DNA of 64,000 nucleotides from Lachnospiraceae bacterium (GCA_910575275.1 CAJTEE010000002.1:496001-560000), one strand, 5' to 3'; numbered from the stretch's first letter, positions 22,865-31,979 are shown. Notes: generated by a model from the letters alone, not told the origin. A program made the numbers and translations.

Positions 22865-24445
22865 TCACATGAGCGGCGCAACCGTCTTCAATACAAACCC
22901 CATCACTCTAAACGTCCATTTCTCCTGCTTCAACGCCCCATCCGTCACCTCCCGGCACTTTTCACGCGTAGCCAGGAAATCCGCCTCAATTTCAGGAATA
23001 CAATCCGTCCCATACAAATATGCCGCACACTCAAAATGATGATACAGACTTCTGTAGTCCAAATTGATGGTCCCCACCACGGCCTCCCTGTCGTCGCTGA
23101 CAAACACCTTCGCGTGCACAAAGCCCGGCGTATATTCGAAAATCCGTACGCCAGACTTCAAAAGCGATGCATAATGCGTCTTCGCCAGCGCATACGGCGC
23201 GGTCTTATCCGGGATTCCCGGCAGAATTAAATGGACCTCAACGCCTCTCTCCGCCGCAAACCGGATCGCCGCCTCCATCTCACCATCCAAAATCAGATAC
23301 GGCGACATGATATGCACATAGCGCTGCGCCCGGTTCAAAATGTCCATATAGACCCGTTCCCCCACCATGTCCTCATCAAGCGGACAATCCCCGTATGGAA
23401 GTACAAAGCCCTTCGCATCCTCCTTTGGGAATGCAGGGTATGCGAGAAATCGTGAAAATTCCGGCTCCTTCTCGTCAATCCCCCACATCTGCAGAAATAA
23501 AAGCGTAAAGCTTTTGACCGCCTCTCCGTTTAGCATCACGGCGACATCCTTCCAATGGCCGTATTTCTCGATCTCGTTGATATACTCATCCGCCAGGTTT
23601 ACCCCTCCGGTAAATGCGGTATGGCCGTCTATCACAAGGATCTTCCGGTGATCTCTGTAATTGTAATGCGTGGACACAAACGGCGTTACGGGCGCAAACA
23701 TCTTACACTGGATTCCCAACTTCCTAAGCCGTTTCGGATAATCATGCGGCAATGTAGTAAATTCGCAGGTGCCGTCGTACATGACGCAGACCTCCACGCC
23801 TTCGACCACTTTCTTCGCCAGGATTTCCAGTATTTTCCCCCACATAAGGCCCTCATCCACAATAAAATATTCGAGGAAAATAAAGTGCTCTGCCGCCTCA
23901 AGCTGCCTCAGCATCTCCTCCCATTTCTCCCTGCCTGTCGGGAAATAGGTCACGTCCGTACGGTCAAACACCGGATAGCAGCCGCTCCTGCGTATATAAC
24001 GCGCCAGGGAAGCAGCACCGGGATTTTCCTCGGCCAGTGCTTCCAAAACCTCCTCGGACTGCGGGATGCACTCTTTTGTCTGCTCTGCCAGATGGCTCAA
24101 ACGCGCTTTCACCGCCCGATGCCCGATGTCACTTTGCGTATACCAGTACAAAATTGCGCCAAACACCGGAAGAAGCATGATGACGATCAGCCAGGTAATC
24201 TTAGCCGTGGGATCCAGTTCACTGTTTAAAAGCCAGAGAACCATCATAACCGTAAACAGAATCGTGCCTCCGAAAATGTGCGGCAGCAGCTCCTCAAACC
24301 ACTGGAACACGCCAAACAGGGCGAAAATCTGAAGTGCCAGAAGAACAACAATCAATCCGAGACGGCTGAAAACCGCATGGATCACGCCCTTCTGTCCTTT
24401 TTTCAAAAGCCGCATACCCGGATTTTCCTCATAGGTTTTCTGCAT
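22865..24445 (-). CDS. cls: Cardiolipin synthase
   Basis: 526 residues. Two or three N-terminal membrane helices (about residues 25-100) precede two phospholipase-D domains, with HKD motifs HRKILVID near residue 273 and HAKVFVSD near residue 446. It condenses two phosphatidylglycerol molecules to cardiolipin at the membrane. Two ATGs are adjacent; the second (24445) has better spacing (6 bases) from AGGAGG than the first (3 bases). It stands alone between a repeat element and the AT-rich gene at 24605. Confidence 0.93.
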   Translation of the reverse strand: MQKTYEENPGMRLLKKGQKGVIHAVFSRLGLIVVLLALQIFALFGVFQWFEELLPHIFGGTILFTVMMVLWLLNSELDPTAKITWLIVIMLLPVFGAILYWYTQSDIGHRAVKARLSHLAEQTKECIPQSEEVLEALAEENPGAASLARYIRRSGCYPVFDRTDVTYFPTGREKWEEMLRQLEAAEHFIFLEYFIVDEGLMWGKILEILAKKVVEGVEVCVMYDGTCEFTTLPHDYPKRLRKLGIQCKMFAPVTPFVSTHYNYRDHRKILVIDGHTAFTGGVNLADEYINEIEKYGHWKDVAVMLNGEAVKSFTLLFLQMWGIDEKEPEFSRFLAYPAFPKEDAKGFVLPYGDCPLDEDMVGERVYMDILNRAQRYVHIMSPYLILDGEMEAAIRFAAERGVEVHLILPGIPDKTAPYALAKTHYASLLKSGVRIFEYTPGFVHAKVFVSDDREAVVGTINLDYRSLYHHFECAAYLYGTDCIPEIEADFLATREKCREVTDGALKQEKWTFRVMGFVLKTVAPLM

Positions 24446-24561
24446 CATGTTCCTCCTTTTTTCTCATTTCTTTTCTCCCTTTTCGGAAAAGTGTTCCCAC
24501 TGTTCATTTCCTAAATGGGATTTTGCCTACTGAATATTGAGTAAATTGAGGCTGAGAATTG

Positions 24562-24593
24562 AAAAAAGGCTATCCGTTTGATTGAACAGCCTT
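24562..24593 (-). terminator. Terminator of the small membrane-protein gene
   Basis: AAGGCT/AGCCTT stem followed by TTTTTT on the minus strand, 11 bases after the stop at 24605. The remaining gap to cls (24446) holds nothing else recognised. Confidence 0.7.
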
Positions 24594-24604
24594 AGATATT
24601 TACT

Positions 24605-25009
24605 TTAATTAGAATTAGCCCTATTTTTACTTCGGTAATACCCAAAACATATCATAGTCCAAATTCCTGGCACTACTGCATAGCCTGCATTCACTTGTCC
24701 ATGATTAGCAAGTACATAACAACCACCTATAAATGTTAAAGTCAGAAAAACAATTCCTAAAATCAAAGCTATTTTTTGGATCCGTCCTATCTTTTCTATA
24801 AGAATGACTTTTATTATCATGCAAACTGCCAATAATATAAGTACTAATAATCCATTTACCAAAATGCCAATATACCATGGAGCAGATTGCATAACATATA
24901 AATCTGGATATTTTTGAAAATGCCAATATTTATATAGTCCTGAACCAATGAACACACCAATAAAAGAGCCCATGATAATATTTAGTATCTGATTTAGCTT
25001 CTTTTTCAT
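24605..25009 (-). CDS. Small four-helix membrane protein, AT-rich
   Basis: 134 residues from MKKKLNQILNIIMGS with four hydrophobic stretches (about 10-30, 50-72, 82-103, 110-128) and a basic C-terminus (YYRSKNRANSN). GGAGG lies 6 bases before the ATG at 25009. The gene and its flanks are visibly richer in A and T than the rest of the window, and codons such as ATA and AAT are frequent; this suggests later acquisition. No family recognised. Confidence 0.65.
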   Translation of the reverse strand: MKKKLNQILNIIMGSFIGVFIGSGLYKYWHFQKYPDLYVMQSAPWYIGILVNGLLVLILLAVCMIIKVILIEKIGRIQKIALILGIVFLTLTFIGGCYVLANHGQVNAGYAVVPGIWTMICFGYYRSKNRANSN

Positions 25010-25178
25010 GGTTAGCCTCCTCAAAAAATATTTTATATTATACTATATTTTACTGCATATTTCAATGTATGGGAAATAGCCGAAACGTACTTTTATTCAT
25101 TGAAATTGCATATTTATAGGCTCATTTTTAATAGGTACACAATTCCGAAAAGGGATTTTCTTTTTTCGCTAAAGGAAA

Positions 25179-25201
25179 CCGGGCTGCAAAAAACAGCCCG
25201 G
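25179..25201 (-). terminator. GC-rich hairpin after the NlpC/P60 gene
   Basis: CCGGGCTG and CAGCCCGG form an 8-bp stem around a 7-base loop. On the minus strand it is followed by a weak TTTCCTTT tract. Confidence 0.5.
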
Positions 25202-25277
25202 CAAACCTCTATAAAAATCTTCCCAAACAGCCGCCCGGATCGCCTCCAAACGTCAGCATATTAATCCGGTCAAGGCA

Positions 25278-27614
25278 CTAATCAAGTAGATTCCGATAAT
25301 ACGGCCAGTTTGCCGTCATCACGCCCACCGTGACATTATTATTTGACCCGTTTTCATGGATACACTGAATCTGGCCATTTGACGTCCAGCTTAAAAACAT
25401 GATTACATGTGGTGTTCTTCCGGTAATGACGATAATATCGCCCGGCTGCAGATCCTTTCTGGCAACCTGCCGCCCCAGAAGCCGCAGTCCATCCGTTCCT
25501 TCATACGGAAGCTTGTTGCCGGTCACGGACCAGTAGACCCAGTTTACCCAGCCGGAGCAGTCCAGTCCGCGTAAGATTCTTCCGCGGTGATCCGGCACTG
25601 TGATGGAACCGAAATTGTTGCCGCTGTAGTTTCTGGCACTCGCCTTCCCGCCCCAATAATAGGGAACCTTGCCCACAGACTGCAGCGCATAGCGGATCAG
25701 ATTCTTCCGCTCCTCCGAGGTCTCCGGAGGCAACAGCTTCATGTATGACTCTATCTCCGTATCAGAAAGCGGAGCGCTCGTATTCTCGACTGTCACATTC
25801 AGATCATAGACAGACACCCAATCCTCACGGTTGATATGTGTGACATACGATCTGCGACGCTCATCCCAGCCGGTCCACGCGCTGCCCTCAACAGCCACAC
25901 CATTCGGATCCAGCTCGTAAAGATTATTCTGGCCGGACAGGGAATAGATCTTTGCGGTAATCTTCAAATCAATGTGTCCCGGGCAGACCATACCCGAAGC
26001 CGGATGGACTGCGCCTGTCTGGCCGGGGGAAGTTTCGCCTGCCTGCTCCGGGTGGGCGGAAGGATCAGAGGCAGAGGAAGCCTGCGCAGCCGTCGTTGAC
26101 GCTGTTGTTGTCTGAGACGGATCCGTCTGCACAGGAGCGGGCGCCGTGGTGGTCTCGTCCGTCGGTCGGGCGGTGGTCGAAGCCGCTTCCGTCGTCGGAG
26201 CGGAGGGCTCGGCCTTTACCGTCGGCGTCGGCCGGCTGTAAGCGGCAGTCGGCTCTACCGGGACGATCGTCGCGCGTCTTGTAGTCTCAGGGACTGCCCC
26301 CGTCTCCGTGCCCTCCGGCTGCGCGGGGAGAACCGCCGTACGGACCGGATAATCGAAAGTCTGCAGCCCTTCAGCTGCCGTCTCAAGCGCCGCTATAGCC
26401 GCCGGAGTCTCCGGTTCACCGGGAGCCGCCGTCCCAGGCTGCTCCGTCTGACTCTCCGGGGCCGTTCCTGTCGTCTCCTTTGGCTGATTCTTCGTCTGGG
26501 CGGCAGTCGTATCCTCCACGCGGATGATCGTCGCCTTTCTTGTCTCCTCTATAAAAATACTCTCTGCAGTCTCTGCCAAAGACTGCAGGGCGCTTGTCGT
26601 TGTCTCTGCCGGCTTGTTTCCAAAGGCGGAAGATGACACCAAATCCGGCGCACTTACAGACGCACCTCCATAGACACCTGAAGTTCCTCCAGAAGTGCTC
26701 TCTCGTCTTGTGCCGCTTCCGGCCCCCACATTGCCAGATTCTTCAGATGCATCCTCCGGGCTCTCGCCCCGTTCTGTCAGACCGCCTCTCGCAAAGGGAA
26801 TAGCCGCCGAAATTTCCGTGCTGATCGTGCGGTCGGTATTGAAGGTGTCCTCCCCTTCCAGCTCGGAATCCTCAAATTCATCCGTATGCCGCTGATCCGT
26901 GCTTACACAGCCGTCACAGTAGTAGACCGAGCCCATGCTGGCACTGTAGGAATGAGAGATACTCCACAGTTGGTTCATATAGCTGCGGATCTCGTCTATA
27001 TCTTCAATTTTATTATAGTACGCATAGACGCTGGCCATCGCCAGGATATCCTGCGCGTTGGACACCGCGGAGGAAGTGCTCCCGTTTCCGTCATAAAAGG
27101 AAATATGTACATTTTTAAAATGCTCGACGGCCCAGGTAGAAGAATCGTTTCGGTTCTGGGTCTTGGAAGCCGGGTTATAAGCGCCTCTCACGGAGGCGGC
27201 GGACCGCCCCATACGGCGCACAAGCTTTTCGGGAGCCGTATTCGCCATGTCATAGATTTCCGCATACCATTGGGAATCCTTGCGGATCAATTCCCGCAAA
27301 AGAATCTCCGCATAGCTCTGGTCAGAACCCTCCGGGTACTGGTATGCCAGATTTAAACGGTACGGAACCGGATTGGCCGCCGCCTCTGCTGCCTCTGCCG
27401 TAGAAGCGGGCTCCGTCGTCTCTAAACTCTCCCCAGGGCTTTCTGTCCAATGTTCTTCACTCGAGGCCTGTGTGGTTTCCCTGCCCTGTGAAGGGCCCAA
27501 TTGGCCGGAGGTTGTCGGTATATAAGAAGCCGTCGCAGAAAAAGCGATACAGGCACATAACAGCATGGCCAATGCCGGGCGCATACTGGTTTTATCGTTA
27601 AAAAATTTTATCAT
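25278..27614 (-). CDS. Secreted NlpC/P60 hydrolase with long Thr/Pro/Ala-rich stalk
   Basis: 778 residues from MIKFFNDKTSMRPALAML. The signal peptide ends near ATASY. Residues up to about 230 form a polar N-terminal region; about 260-570 are low-complexity Thr/Ser/Ala/Pro/Glu, including a repeated RKATIIRVE / RRATIVPVE motif. The C-terminal NlpC/P60 domain has the catalytic C686 (GLDCSGWVNWVY), H736 (GRTPHVIMF) and H753 in IHENG. The family cuts peptidoglycan stem peptides. The stalk looks like a spacer across the cell wall and could be glycosylated (inference). The start at 27614 gives a proper signal peptide; the frame extends 19 codons further upstream. TATACT upstream may be the -10. Confidence 0.85.
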   Translation of the reverse strand: MIKFFNDKTSMRPALAMLLCACIAFSATASYIPTTSGQLGPSQGRETTQASSEEHWTESPGESLETTEPASTAEAAEAAANPVPYRLNLAYQYPEGSDQSYAEILLRELIRKDSQWYAEIYDMANTAPEKLVRRMGRSAASVRGAYNPASKTQNRNDSSTWAVEHFKNVHISFYDGNGSTSSAVSNAQDILAMASVYAYYNKIEDIDEIRSYMNQLWSISHSYSASMGSVYYCDGCVSTDQRHTDEFEDSELEGEDTFNTDRTISTEISAAIPFARGGLTERGESPEDASEESGNVGAGSGTRRESTSGGTSGVYGGASVSAPDLVSSSAFGNKPAETTTSALQSLAETAESIFIEETRKATIIRVEDTTAAQTKNQPKETTGTAPESQTEQPGTAAPGEPETPAAIAALETAAEGLQTFDYPVRTAVLPAQPEGTETGAVPETTRRATIVPVEPTAAYSRPTPTVKAEPSAPTTEAASTTARPTDETTTAPAPVQTDPSQTTTASTTAAQASSASDPSAHPEQAGETSPGQTGAVHPASGMVCPGHIDLKITAKIYSLSGQNNLYELDPNGVAVEGSAWTGWDERRRSYVTHINREDWVSVYDLNVTVENTSAPLSDTEIESYMKLLPPETSEERKNLIRYALQSVGKVPYYWGGKASARNYSGNNFGSITVPDHRGRILRGLDCSGWVNWVYWSVTGNKLPYEGTDGLRLLGRQVARKDLQPGDIIVITGRTPHVIMFLSWTSNGQIQCIHENGSNNNVTVGVMTANWPYYRNLLD

Positions 27615-27802
27615 GAATTGAAAAACCTCACTAAGTGTTCCTAGTATACCACACCTGTCATATATCGTCACTTAAAAATCTCTTAATTTTTTTTAAGAAC
27701 ATTTCCTTTATTTTACAGGACGCTCTAGAGCTTCTTTTTTCTTTACAAATTCTGCTTGCAAATTTTCCAATCCTGTGATAGACTTATAATCGGTTGCGAA
27801 GG

Positions 27803-27885
27803 GCAGGAGTGGCGGAATGGCAGACGCATCAGACTCAAAATCTGACATAGGTGACTATGTGTGGGTTCAAGTCCCATCTCCTGCA
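27803..27885 (+). tRNA. tRNA-Leu (CAA)
   Basis: 83 nt with a long variable arm (class II). The acceptor stem is GCAGGAG/CTCCTGC with discriminator A. The anticodon loop CTCAAAA reads CAA, and the T loop is TTCAAGT. TATAAT at 27786-27791 lies just upstream. CCA is not encoded. Confidence 0.92.
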
Positions 27886-27898
27886 TAAATTTATAAGT

Positions 27899-27935
27899 AT
27901 CCGAGGCTGATTTCTTTAATTCGCCTCGGATTTTT
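27899..27935 (+). terminator. Terminator of tRNA-Leu
   Basis: ATCCGAGGC/GCCTCGGAT stem followed by TTTTT. Confidence 0.85.
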
Positions 27936-27986
27936 GTTCTATTTACCATGAAGACGGAGAGTCCTGCTTACAGGATTCTTTTTTTG

Positions 27987-28153
27987 TCTTATAGAAAGAT
28001 GACTGCTGACGCAGCCGCGGGATCTGACCCAACGAACACGGCCTCGTGCGAAGTGAGGTCACTTCAGCGCGAGTGTGCGCTCCGCGCACGATTTTTGCAA
28101 AACAGCATCCGCGTTTACACGCACCTTAAGCAATAATTCATGACGCTTCCTAT
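27987..28153 (+). repeat. Intergenic dyad repeat, family C, copy 1 (divergent)
   Basis: It begins CTTATAGAAAGATGAC and ends ATGACGCTTCCTATT, roughly inverted. The middle GCGCACGATTTTTGC and GCGTTTACACGCA match the copy at 31980-32123. It occupies most of the gap between tRNA-Leu and the SDR gene. Confidence 0.45.
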
Positions 28154-28180
28154 TCCTAATTATAAATTATTTATTTTTTG

Positions 28181-28209
28181 TTGTAATATTCAAAGAAATA
28201 TTGTATCAT
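28181..28209 (+). promoter_or_regulatory. Promoter of the SDR gene
   Basis: TTGTAA (28181-28186), 17-base spacer, TATCAT (28204-28209) in an AT-rich leader. Confidence 0.55.
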
Positions 28210-28267
28210 ATTATTCATATTTATATTTCTGACGACTGACAACAAACAGAAAAAGGAGGAATTGTAT

Positions 28268-29068
28268 ATGGGCTTTTTAGAAGGGAAAACTGCGATTGTA
28301 ACCGGCGGCGGACGGGCTGTTCTGAAAGACGGGCGCTGCGGCTCCATCGGTTATGGAATCGCGACTGCCTATGCCAAGGAGGGCGCAAACCTGGTTCTGA
28401 CAGGCCGCAATGTGAAAAAGCTGGAGGATGCCAAAGAGGAGCTGGAGCGTTTGTATGGGATCCGAGTTCTGACGGTGCAGGCGGATGTGAATGCCAGTGC
28501 AGATAATGAAGCGGTGGTCAAACAGGTAGTCTCTCAGACCGTAGACACGTTTGGGCGCATAGACGTACTGATCAACAACGCACAGGCATCGGCTTCCGGC
28601 GTACCGCTTGCGGAGCACACAACCGAACAGTTCGATCTTGCGCTCTATTCCGGCCTGTATGCTGTCTTTTATTATATGAAAGCCTGCTATCCCTATCTAA
28701 AGGAAACAAAAGGCTCTGTCATCAATTTTGCCTCGGGTGCGGGACTGTTTGGAAATTACGGGCAGTGCGCCTACGCCGCCGCCAAGGAAGGGATCCGCGG
28801 CCTGACCCGTGTGGCCGCAACAGAATGGGGAAAAGACGGGATCAATGTCAATATCATCTGCCCGCTCGCTTGGACCGCACAGCTTGAAAATTTTGAGGCC
28901 GCCTATCCGGATGCCTTTAAGGCGAATGTCCACATGCCGCCGGCCGGCCATTACGGCGATGCAGAGCTGGAAATCGGCCGCGTATGCGTTCAGCTTGCCT
29001 CGCCCGACTTTAAATATATGTCCGGCGAAACGATTACGTTAGAAGGCGGAATGGGACTCAGGCCATAG
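28268..29068 (+). CDS. Short-chain dehydrogenase, 12-alpha-hydroxysteroid dehydrogenase-like
   Basis: 266 residues. The Rossmann glycine motif TGGG (12-15) is followed by an insertion before GSIGYGIA. The catalytic triad is S156, Y169 and K173 (NFASGAG, YAAAK). NNAQASASG replaces the usual NNAG, and the C-terminus is GETITLEGGMGLRP. The combination NNAQASASG, LYSGLYA-x-FYYM and NFASGAGLFGN is what I remember of clostridial NADP-dependent 12-alpha-hydroxysteroid dehydrogenases, which oxidise the 12-hydroxyl of cholic and deoxycholic acid. The substrate is thus a good inference, not proven. AGGAGG lies 8 bases before the ATG at 28268; a TTG 2 codons upstream is less well placed. It is monocistronic, with its own promoter and terminator. 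Confidence 0.85.
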   Translation: MGFLEGKTAIVTGGGRAVLKDGRCGSIGYGIATAYAKEGANLVLTGRNVKKLEDAKEELERLYGIRVLTVQADVNASADNEAVVKQVVSQTVDTFGRIDVLINNAQASASGVPLAEHTTEQFDLALYSGLYAVFYYMKACYPYLKETKGSVINFASGAGLFGNYGQCAYAAAKEGIRGLTRVAATEWGKDGINVNIICPLAWTAQLENFEAAYPDAFKANVHMPPAGHYGDAELEIGRVCVQLASPDFKYMSGETITLEGGMGLRP

Positions 29069-29097
29069 GACGGACTTCTTTTGGCTCCATAATTTTA

Positions 29098-29133
29098 TTT
29101 TGGCCCTGCAGCGATACCGCCGCAGGGCCAAAA
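29098..29133. terminator. Bidirectional terminator
   Basis: TTTTGGCCCTGC pairs perfectly with GCAGGGCCAAAA (12 bp). It lies between the convergent SDR and AICAR formyltransferase genes and has T runs in both directions. Confidence 0.85.
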
Positions 29134-29193
29134 CCACAGCTTGTCAGATATTCCCTGCACGAAGCCGTCATGCAGATTTCCCAATGATTTTTC

Positions 29194-30372
29194 TTAATGA
29201 TGGAACAGGCGAATCCCTGTAAATGCCATCACCATGTTGTATTTATTACACACTTCAATCACATTGTCGTCCCGCACAGACCCGCCGGGCTGCGCGATAT
29301 AAGCCACACCGCTCTTATGTGCACGCTCGATGTTGTCCCCAAACGGGAAAAAGGCATCGGAGCCCAGAGACACATTCTGCAGCTTGTCCAGCCATGCCCG
29401 CTTCTCCTCTCTGTTGAAAATTGGTGGCTTCTCTCTAAATACCTTTTCCCATGCGCCATCCGCGAGCACATCCATATACTCCTCACCGATATACACATCA
29501 ATCGCGTTATCCCGGTCTGCACGTTTGATCGAATCTAAAAACGGAAGCGCCAAAACCTGCGGCGCCTGGCGCAGGAACCAGTTGTCCGCCTTCTGGCCCG
29601 CAAGACGCGTGCAGTGGACACGAGACTGCTGGCCCGCGCCGATTCCGATTGCCTGTCCGTCCTTGGCATAGCAGACCGAGTTGGACTGCGTGTATTTTAA
29701 CGTGATCAGCGCAATCATCAAATCGAGCCTGGCATCCTCGGAAAGCTCTTTATTCTCTGTCACGATATTCGCGAGCAGCTCTTTATCAATTTTCAGCTCA
29801 TTCCGCCCCTGTTCAAACGTCACGCCAAACACCTGCTTGCGCTCGATCGCCTCGGGAACATAGGAGGAATCAATTTGAAGCACGTTGTAGCTGCCGTTCT
29901 TCTTGCCCTTCAACATCTCCAACGCCTCCGGCTCATATCCCGGGGCGATCACGCCGTCAGATACCTCGCGCTTGATAAGCTTTGCCGTATCCACATCGCA
30001 CACATCGGACAGCGAGATAAAATCACCAAACGAAGACATGCGGTCTGCCCCCCGGGCTCTCGCATAGGCCGAGGCAAGAGGAGACAATTCCCCAAGATCA
30101 TCCACCCAATAGATCTTTTTGAGAACCTCCGTAAGAGGGCGTCCCACGGCCGCGCCGGCCGGGGAAACATGCTTAAACGAAGCCGCCGCCGCAAGCCCGG
30201 AGGCCTCCCTTAATTCCTTGACAAGCTGCCAGCCGTTCAACGCGTCAAGCAGATTGATATAGCCCGGTCTTCCGTTTAAAACCGTGACTGGGAGCTCACT
30301 GCTATTCTCCATAAAGACTCTCGATGGCTTCTGATTCGGATTACAGCCGTATTTTAATTCCATTTCCTTCAT
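29194..30372 (-). CDS. purH: AICAR formyltransferase (stand-alone PurH C-domain)
   Basis: 392 residues, matching only the formyltransferase half of bifunctional Pur[18 protein letters not shown] near the start, [17 protein letters not shown] with the catalytic Lys-His pair, [39 protein letters not shown] and [11 protein letters not shown]. The N-terminal MGS-like IMP cyclohydrolase domain is missing. That activity is supplied by the PurO-type gene directly upstream (17 bases away). It transfers a formyl group from 10-formyl-THF to AICAR, giving FAICAR. GGAGAG precedes the ATG. Confidence 0.92.
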   Translation of the reverse strand: MKEMELKYGCNPNQKPSRVFMENSSELPVTVLNGRPGYINLLDALNGWQLVKELREASGLAAAASFKHVSPAGAAVGRPLTEVLKKIYWVDDLGELSPLASAYARARGADRMSSFGDFISLSDVCDVDTAKLIKREVSDGVIAPGYEPEALEMLKGKKNGSYNVLQIDSSYVPEAIERKQVFGVTFEQGRNELKIDKELLANIVTENKELSEDARLDLMIALITLKYTQSNSVCYAKDGQAIGIGAGQQSRVHCTRLAGQKADNWFLRQAPQVLALPFLDSIKRADRDNAIDVYIGEEYMDVLADGAWEKVFREKPPIFNREEKRAWLDKLQNVSLGSDAFFPFGDNIERAHKSGVAYIAQPGGSVRDDNVIEVCNKYNMVMAFTGIRLFHH

Positions 30373-30388
30373 ATTATCTCTCCTTTAA

Positions 30389-31102
30389 TCAGCGGTTTTT
30401 GTTTATGATCCGGCTTTCATAGCTTCCCGTCGCAATATCAATAAAACGCACAAACAAAGAAACCTTATTCTCCTCATTGAGGCTGTTCCACATAAGCGCG
30501 GTAAACTCGTCGATCGTACCCTCGATCATGACACGCGTCGGTTCTCCCTCAAAGCTCGGCAGCGGATCTCCGTCCCCCAGGTAGGTATGAATAAAACGGC
30601 CCTCGCCGGCCAACGGCTTCTCATAAGCGTACGTATAGCGGCAGCAGCCGGCCGGATCTCCGTCGCTGCTTTTTAAAATAGACATGGCATAGTTACAGGT
30701 TCCGCCCTCAAGGTGCAGAATTCCGGAGATTCGAGGCGTAAAATTCGGCCTGTCCGGCTCGAATTCCCGGCAGCGCAGAGATTGTTCAAACGTAAGCTGT
30801 TTGTCCATTCCCTCATAGATCGTATCGGTCTGGTCTCCGTTTGTGACAATCGTTTTGTTGCCCAGCACGCGCACCGGCGCATAGATAATCAGGCTTGGAT
30901 CGGAAAGCTTCGCCGGGTCAAACGCCTGCGTCCGAATCCCCTCTCCATCCTCAACAAACACACGATTACGGCTGTTCTCACTCCGTCCCATGATAAAATA
31001 GGCCGCCACTGCCGTTTTTCCATCCTTCGATTTTCCGATCACGATTCCGCGGCCTGGATAAGAGGTTTTTTTCAGTTCATCTGCCAGTGAAACAATGTTC
31101 AT
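30389..31102 (-). CDS. purO: IMP cyclohydrolase, PurO type
   Basis: 237 residues from MNIVSLADELKK. It resembles the archaeal-type IMP cyclohydrolase family: SYPGRGIVIGKS, AAYFIMGRSENSRNRVF, DPSLIIYAPVR, TNGDQTDTIYEG and NFTPRISGIL are recognisable. It closes FAICAR to IMP, the last step of de novo synthesis, and forms an operon with the AICAR formyltransferase downstream. The start at 31102 is preceded by GGAGA; the frame runs further upstream through a hairpin with no start site. A strong dyad at 31130-31176 lies in the leader and may regulate the pair. Confidence 0.88.
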   Translation of the reverse strand: MNIVSLADELKKTSYPGRGIVIGKSKDGKTAVAAYFIMGRSENSRNRVFVEDGEGIRTQAFDPAKLSDPSLIIYAPVRVLGNKTIVTNGDQTDTIYEGMDKQLTFEQSLRCREFEPDRPNFTPRISGILHLEGGTCNYAMSILKSSDGDPAGCCRYTYAYEKPLAGEGRFIHTYLGDGDPLPSFEGEPTRVMIEGTIDEFTALMWNSLNEENKVSLFVRFIDIATGSYESRIINKNR

Positions 31103-31129
31103 AAATTTTTTCTCCTCATTTCTCTCATT

Positions 31130-31176
31130 CGAGTACTCTCGGAAACTCTTTGTGCCCGGGTTCCCGAGAGTACTCG
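31130..31176 (-). promoter_or_regulatory. 17-bp hairpin in the purO leader
   Basis: CGAGTACTCTCGGAAAC (31130-31146) and its inverted partner at 31160-31176 pair with one G-T exception around a 13-base loop. Each arm holds the palindrome GAGTACTC. No T run follows, so it is not a simple terminator. It starts 28 bases before the purO ATG. Confidence 0.6.
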
Positions 31177-31233
31177 GATTCATCAGGTATGCCTGTCCGT
31201 CTTACTCCGTTTTTTGTGCAGCAGTTCAAATGT

Positions 31234-31809
31234 CTAAACTGTTTTTATTTTATTATCTTTCTGCATGTTTTGCAATCCATTTTTTATATTATTCTTTACC
31301 GAATACAAAAGATGCGGCATTTCGGCCCCCCGATAGTGCTTTATCCAGGTATCCACGACGGTCATACCATTCTTCTCGGCGACCCGTCTGGAAGCAGCGT
31401 TTGTCTCCCGAATCATAGAAAAGACCTCATCCGCCCCCAGCCTTGTAAATGCATATTCCTTACACGCTCTTGCCGCCTCCGCCGCATATCCCTTATGCCA
31501 GAATCGTTTCTGGAACAGATATCCGATCTCCAAAATCCTTCTCTCCTTCCAGCTCTGCAGAGTCAACCCACACTGCCCGATCATCTCGTCCGTTTCTTTC
31601 AGAATCACGGCCCAGAATCCAAAACCATCATACTCCTCATAACGCTTTAACTGCCGCTCCATCCAGTCCACCGTCTCCACATCACTAAAAGCCCCATTAT
31701 ATGCGTACATCGTTTCTTCATCCTGAAGAATCCGGCTTAACGCCTCATAATCGGTCCTCTCCAGCCTACGGAAATACAGCCTCTCTGTCTCCAATATTTT
31801 ATTTTTCAT
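31234..31809 (-). CDS. GNAT acetyltransferase, RimJ/RimL type
   Basis: 191 residues. ILETERLYFRRLERTDYEAL is the usual N-terminus, and EIGYLFQKRFWHKGYAAEAARACKEYAF contains the acetyl-CoA pyrophosphate loop (K-G-Y-A-x-E-A). IRETNAASRRVAEKNGM is the hallmark N-x-x-S-x-x-x-x-E-K-x-G-F/M end. The family acetylates ribosomal proteins, or detoxifies small amines. The ATG at 31809 was chosen; a TTG 2 codons upstream is possible. The C-terminal tail (VKNNIKNGLQNMQKDNKIKTV) is longer and more basic than usual. Confidence 0.85.
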   Translation of the reverse strand: MKNKILETERLYFRRLERTDYEALSRILQDEETMYAYNGAFSDVETVDWMERQLKRYEEYDGFGFWAVILKETDEMIGQCGLTLQSWKERRILEIGYLFQKRFWHKGYAAEAARACKEYAFTRLGADEVFSMIRETNAASRRVAEKNGMTVVDTWIKHYRGAEMPHLLYSVKNNIKNGLQNMQKDNKIKTV

Positions 31810-31979
31810 TTTCAAAAATTCTCCCTTCGATTTATAGAAATTTTTTCAAGGGTCCGCGAAGGAAAGCACAGGGGAGCAGGGCGGTGCAGCCCTTCTTCAC
31901 TCCCCATTTCTTCGTAACGGAAATTTAAGAATTTTTAACCATTCTCTCCATATACTTCCCGCCCAAAATAGAGTATACT

